Assembly (NCBI GenBank): GCA_903909435.1
Contig: CAIVVT010000258.1
Span: forward strand, 1-44,146
Source of the DNA: an uncultured Acidobacteriia bacterium
Lineage (GTDB): Bacteria > Acidobacteriota > Terriglobia > Bryobacterales > Bryobacteraceae
Length of the DNA: 44,146 nucleotides
Direction: 5' to 3'
Position numbers and translations under genes: made by a program. This document shows positions 41,845 through 44,146 of the stretch, piece by piece. The notes under the pieces are model-generated. The model saw only the letters and a list, made by a program, of their open reading frames with translations. It was not told where the DNA came from and did not search any database. Position 1 is the stretch's first letter, and the number at the start of each line of letters is the position of its first letter.

Positions 41845-43134
41845 ATGCAACAACTGCTCATCATCCTGCTCATCAAGGTTGCCGGCGCGGCCTCCATCGC
41901 GAGCATTCTGTCTCGTTCCAGTCGCTTCCTCGGCCTACTAATGCGCGAGGAGCGCACGCTGGCCGAGAGCCTCCAGCTCTGCCTGAGCGTATCGCTGTTG
42001 TGCTCCTTCGGCTCGCTGATCCGCCTGCAGACCCATACCTACGCCGCGGCCGATATCTGCCTGGAAGCGAGCCTGCTCTGCGGCATCGTGGGAGGTTACG
42101 TCGCCGGGTTAGTTGCGGGCGTAGTCTGCGCTTTTCCGGCCACAATGCACGGAGAGTACCTGGCCATGCCGTTGTACGCCGCCGCCGGCGTCCTGGGGGG
42201 ACTGCTGCGGGACCTGGCTCCGGCCAGCGAGGACGTTTGGCGCTTCTCGCCGTTCTTCGATCTCAGCCTGTGGCGCCTCATCCGCTATAAGGACCACCGG
42301 CCCCGTAGCATTTACCACGTCGTGATGCTGCTGGCCTTGCTCGTCGCGGAAATGATGCGCCTGGTCGGAATGCGGTTGTTCGACGGAAAGTACGTCTTCA
42401 CGCTATACCCTGAAGGCTCCACCGCCGGGACGGCCGCGGTCTTTGTCACCACAGTTTTCACCGTTTCCGTACCGCTCAAGATCTGGAACAGCGCGCGGAA
42501 CGAACGCTTGCTCGAGTCGAAGGAATTGCTGCTGGTCCAGGCGCGCCTATCGGCACTCTCCAGCCAGATCAACCCGCACTTCCTGTTCAATACGCTGAAT
42601 ACGGTCTCGTCTTTGATCCGCACGAATCCCGAAAATGCCCGGCAGGTGGTTTACCGTTTGTCCAACATCCTGCGGAGACTGCTGCGCAAGACCGACAACT
42701 TCGCCCCGCTGCGGGACGAGCTCTCGTTCATCGACGACTATCTGTCTATTGAGATCGCGCGCTTCGGCGACAAACTGCGCTTCTCCAAAGAGATCGACGA
42801 GAGCGCCTTGGATTGCCAGGTGCCCACCATGATTCTCCAGCCGTTGATTGAAAACAGCATCAAGCACGGACTGGCGGCCAAACTCGAAGGAGGCACCGTC
42901 CGGTTGACTGGGACCACGCGCAACGACGGGGACGAACGCCGATTATTGCTGACCGTGGAAGACGACGGTGTAGGCATCGATGAGGTGCGGCTGGCGACCA
43001 TTTTGCAGCAGGCCGGCATCGGCGTTTCGAACGTAAACGAGCGACTGCAAGTGTTGTTTGGCGGATCCTACCGATTGGAGATCGCATCGCGCCCCGGAGC
43101 GGGCACACGGACCGAGATTGAATTCCCTGCGTGA
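41845..43134 (+). CDS. LytS-type sensor histidine kinase
   Basis: A 429-residue inner-membrane kinase. The N-terminal half has five or more hydrophobic helices of the 5TM-LYT type (LCLSVSLLCSFGSLIRLQ, LLCGIVGGYVAGLVAGVVCAF). The phospho-acceptor is H245 in SSQINPHFLFNTLN, typical of the LytS/YehU kinase group, followed by ATPase motifs LIENSIKHGL (N-box), DDGVGID (G1) and GIGVSNVNERL (G2). No LytTR response regulator gene is adjacent within the window. Its gene lies 38 bases before a sodium:solute symporter, which it may control, but this is inference. Confidence 0.9.
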   Translation: MQQLLIILLIKVAGAASIASILSRSSRFLGLLMREERTLAESLQLCLSVSLLCSFGSLIRLQTHTYAAADICLEASLLCGIVGGYVAGLVAGVVCAFPATMHGEYLAMPLYAAAGVLGGLLRDLAPASEDVWRFSPFFDLSLWRLIRYKDHRPRSIYHVVMLLALLVAEMMRLVGMRLFDGKYVFTLYPEGSTAGTAAVFVTTVFTVSVPLKIWNSARNERLLESKELLLVQARLSALSSQINPHFLFNTLNTVSSLIRTNPENARQVVYRLSNILRRLLRKTDNFAPLRDELSFIDDYLSIEIARFGDKLRFSKEIDESALDCQVPTMILQPLIENSIKHGLAAKLEGGTVRLTGTTRNDGDERRLLLTVEDDGVGIDEVRLATILQQAGIGVSNVNERLQVLFGGSYRLEIASRPGAGTRTEIEFPA

Positions 43135-43172
43135 AAGCGCTTGCAGGATTGGATAGAATTCCAGAGGTGCTT

Positions 43173-44146
43173 ATGCCCTGTCCCACTGTTCCAGGCTTCC
43201 TCCTCGCCACTGGCGGGTCCATCATGTCTCTTGAGGGCGTAGACCTCGCGGTCATCGTCCTTTATTTTGTCGCCGTCATCGGCATCGGTCTCTACCTGAA
43301 GAGCCATACCAAGACTGGCGAGGACTTCTTTATGGCGGGTCGCGAGATGACGGCGTGGATCGCCGGTCTCAGCTTCCTCGCCGCGAACCTCGGCTCGCTC
43401 GAACTGATGGGTTGGGCCGGTGCCGCCTATCAATACGGGATCCTGGCCACTCACTGGTATTGGGTCGGGGCCATCCCCGCGATGCTGTTCCTCGGCCTCG
43501 TCATGATGCCGTTCTATTACATCTGCAAGACCCACTCGGTTCCGGGCTACCTGCAGTTGCGCTACGGCGAGAACAGCCGCATGCTGTCCGCCATCAGCTT
43601 CGGCTTTATGACGGTGCTCATGTCGGGCATCAACATGTTCGCCATGGCGAAGGTGATGCAGGTGGTTCTGGGCTGGGATTTGAACTTCAGCATCTGGATC
43701 TCGTCGCTGACGGTCGGCGCCTACGTCGTTCTCGGCGGCCTGCTCTCGGCCATCTTCAACGAGGTGCTGCAGTTCGTTCTGATCTGGCTTGGCGCGATGC
43801 TGGTGCCGATCGTCGGCCTCATCGAGACAGGCGGCTGGAGCGGCATGGTCGCCCGCATCCACTCGAATCCGGTAGTCCAGTCGCATATCAATGGGCAGGA
43901 CTTCACGCATCTCTGGTCCACGATGGGCACTTTCAGCGGCAACCCGATGGGCATCCACTGGACCGGCATCGTGTTCGGACTGGGCTGGGTGATTTCGTTC
44001 GGCTACTGGACTACTGATTTCCTTGTCGTCCAGCGCGTCATGTCGGCGAAAGATCTGCGCTCGGCCAAGATGGCGCCCATCATCGGCGCGGCCTTCAAGA
44101 TGTTCGTGCCGTTCATCGTCATCCTGCCCGGACTGCTCGGACTGGC
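43173..44146 (+). CDS. Sodium:solute symporter, N-terminal 324 codons (runs off the right edge)
   Basis: An open frame without a stop to the window end. Features include TGEDFFMAGREMTAWIAGLS, SLELMGWAGAAYQYG and GYWTTDFLVVQRVMSAKDLRSA, matching the sugar-type (SGLT-like) branch of the SSF family. GAGG lies five bases before ATG 43173; the internal ATG at 43224 (MSLEGVDLAVIV) is an alternative start. About a third to half of the protein is missing here. It is downstream of the LytS-type kinase gene. Confidence 0.88.
   Translation, partial: MPCPTVPGFLLATGGSIMSLEGVDLAVIVLYFVAVIGIGLYLKSHTKTGEDFFMAGREMTAWIAGLSFLAANLGSLELMGWAGAAYQYGILATHWYWVGAIPAMLFLGLVMMPFYYICKTHSVPGYLQLRYGENSRMLSAISFGFMTVLMSGINMFAMAKVMQVVLGWDLNFSIWISSLTVGAYVVLGGLLSAIFNEVLQFVLIWLGAMLVPIVGLIETGGWSGMVARIHSNPVVQSHINGQDFTHLWSTMGTFSGNPMGIHWTGIVFGLGWVISFGYWTTDFLVVQRVMSAKDLRSAKMAPIIGAAFKMFVPFIVILPGLLGL

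Overview
The window looks like a chromosomal stretch from a GC-rich Gram-negative bacterium, most likely an Acidobacteriota of the Solibacter/Paludibaculum (Bryobacteraceae) type. This is inferred from gene content (secreted esterases and peptidases, Gfo/Idh/MocA with a Tat signal, paired sodium:solute symporters, acidobacterial small secreted proteins, a ferredoxin-dependent 2-oxoacid oxidoreductase). No rRNA or other taxonomic marker is present.

Layout. 1-417: start and terminal repeats of an ISNCY-type insertion sequence leaving the window on the left. 491-6363: carbohydrate genes (symporter, ROK sugar kinase, secreted GH13 enzyme, Tat-exported oxidoreductase). 6405-7673: one membrane-anchored DUF3179 gene interrupted by a single in-frame TGA at the first Cys of its CxxC motif. 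A SECIS-like hairpin follows the TGA directly, so I read it as a selenoprotein. 7813-12651: a small secreted protein, a tannase-family esterase, a GalK-like kinase and a sugar-1-phosphate nucleotidyltransferase. 12902-15206: ECF sigma factor, membrane anti-sigma-like protein and secreted protein on the minus strand, closed by a terminator. 15599-20814: TrmJ-like methyltransferase, small ferredoxin-fold protein, MscS channel, tRNA-Asp, DUF3467, GatB, DUF2167. 20912-28001: RidA, NYN-LOTUS protein, PduO-type adenosyltransferase, a CaCA-like exchanger with a structured leader, HslV-HslU, and an FN3 lipoprotein. 28056-35166: FAA hydrolase, fructose-6-phosphate aldolase/transaldolase, two small proteins, a two-domain hydrolase, and an M14 metallopeptidase. 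35209-40990: an operon with tandem promoters encoding a CoA-transferase, ferredoxin, 2-oxoacid oxidoreductase alpha and a beta-gamma fusion, then a citramalate-synthase relative that has lost its catalytic residues. 41091-44146: RibA, a LytS-type histidine kinase and the start of a second symporter.

How the parts fit. The left half suggests uptake and breakdown of plant-type sugars and phenolic esters. The CoA-transferase and oxidoreductase genes would convert a 2-oxoacid to acyl-CoA plus reduced ferredoxin and then exchange the CoA, a route used in amino-acid fermentation. The strongest unusual signals are the DUF3179 selenoprotein candidate, the CimA-like pseudoenzyme, a dispersed family of palindromic intergenic repeats, a cloverleaf-like intergenic element at 20817-20907, and a folded leader before the exchanger gene.
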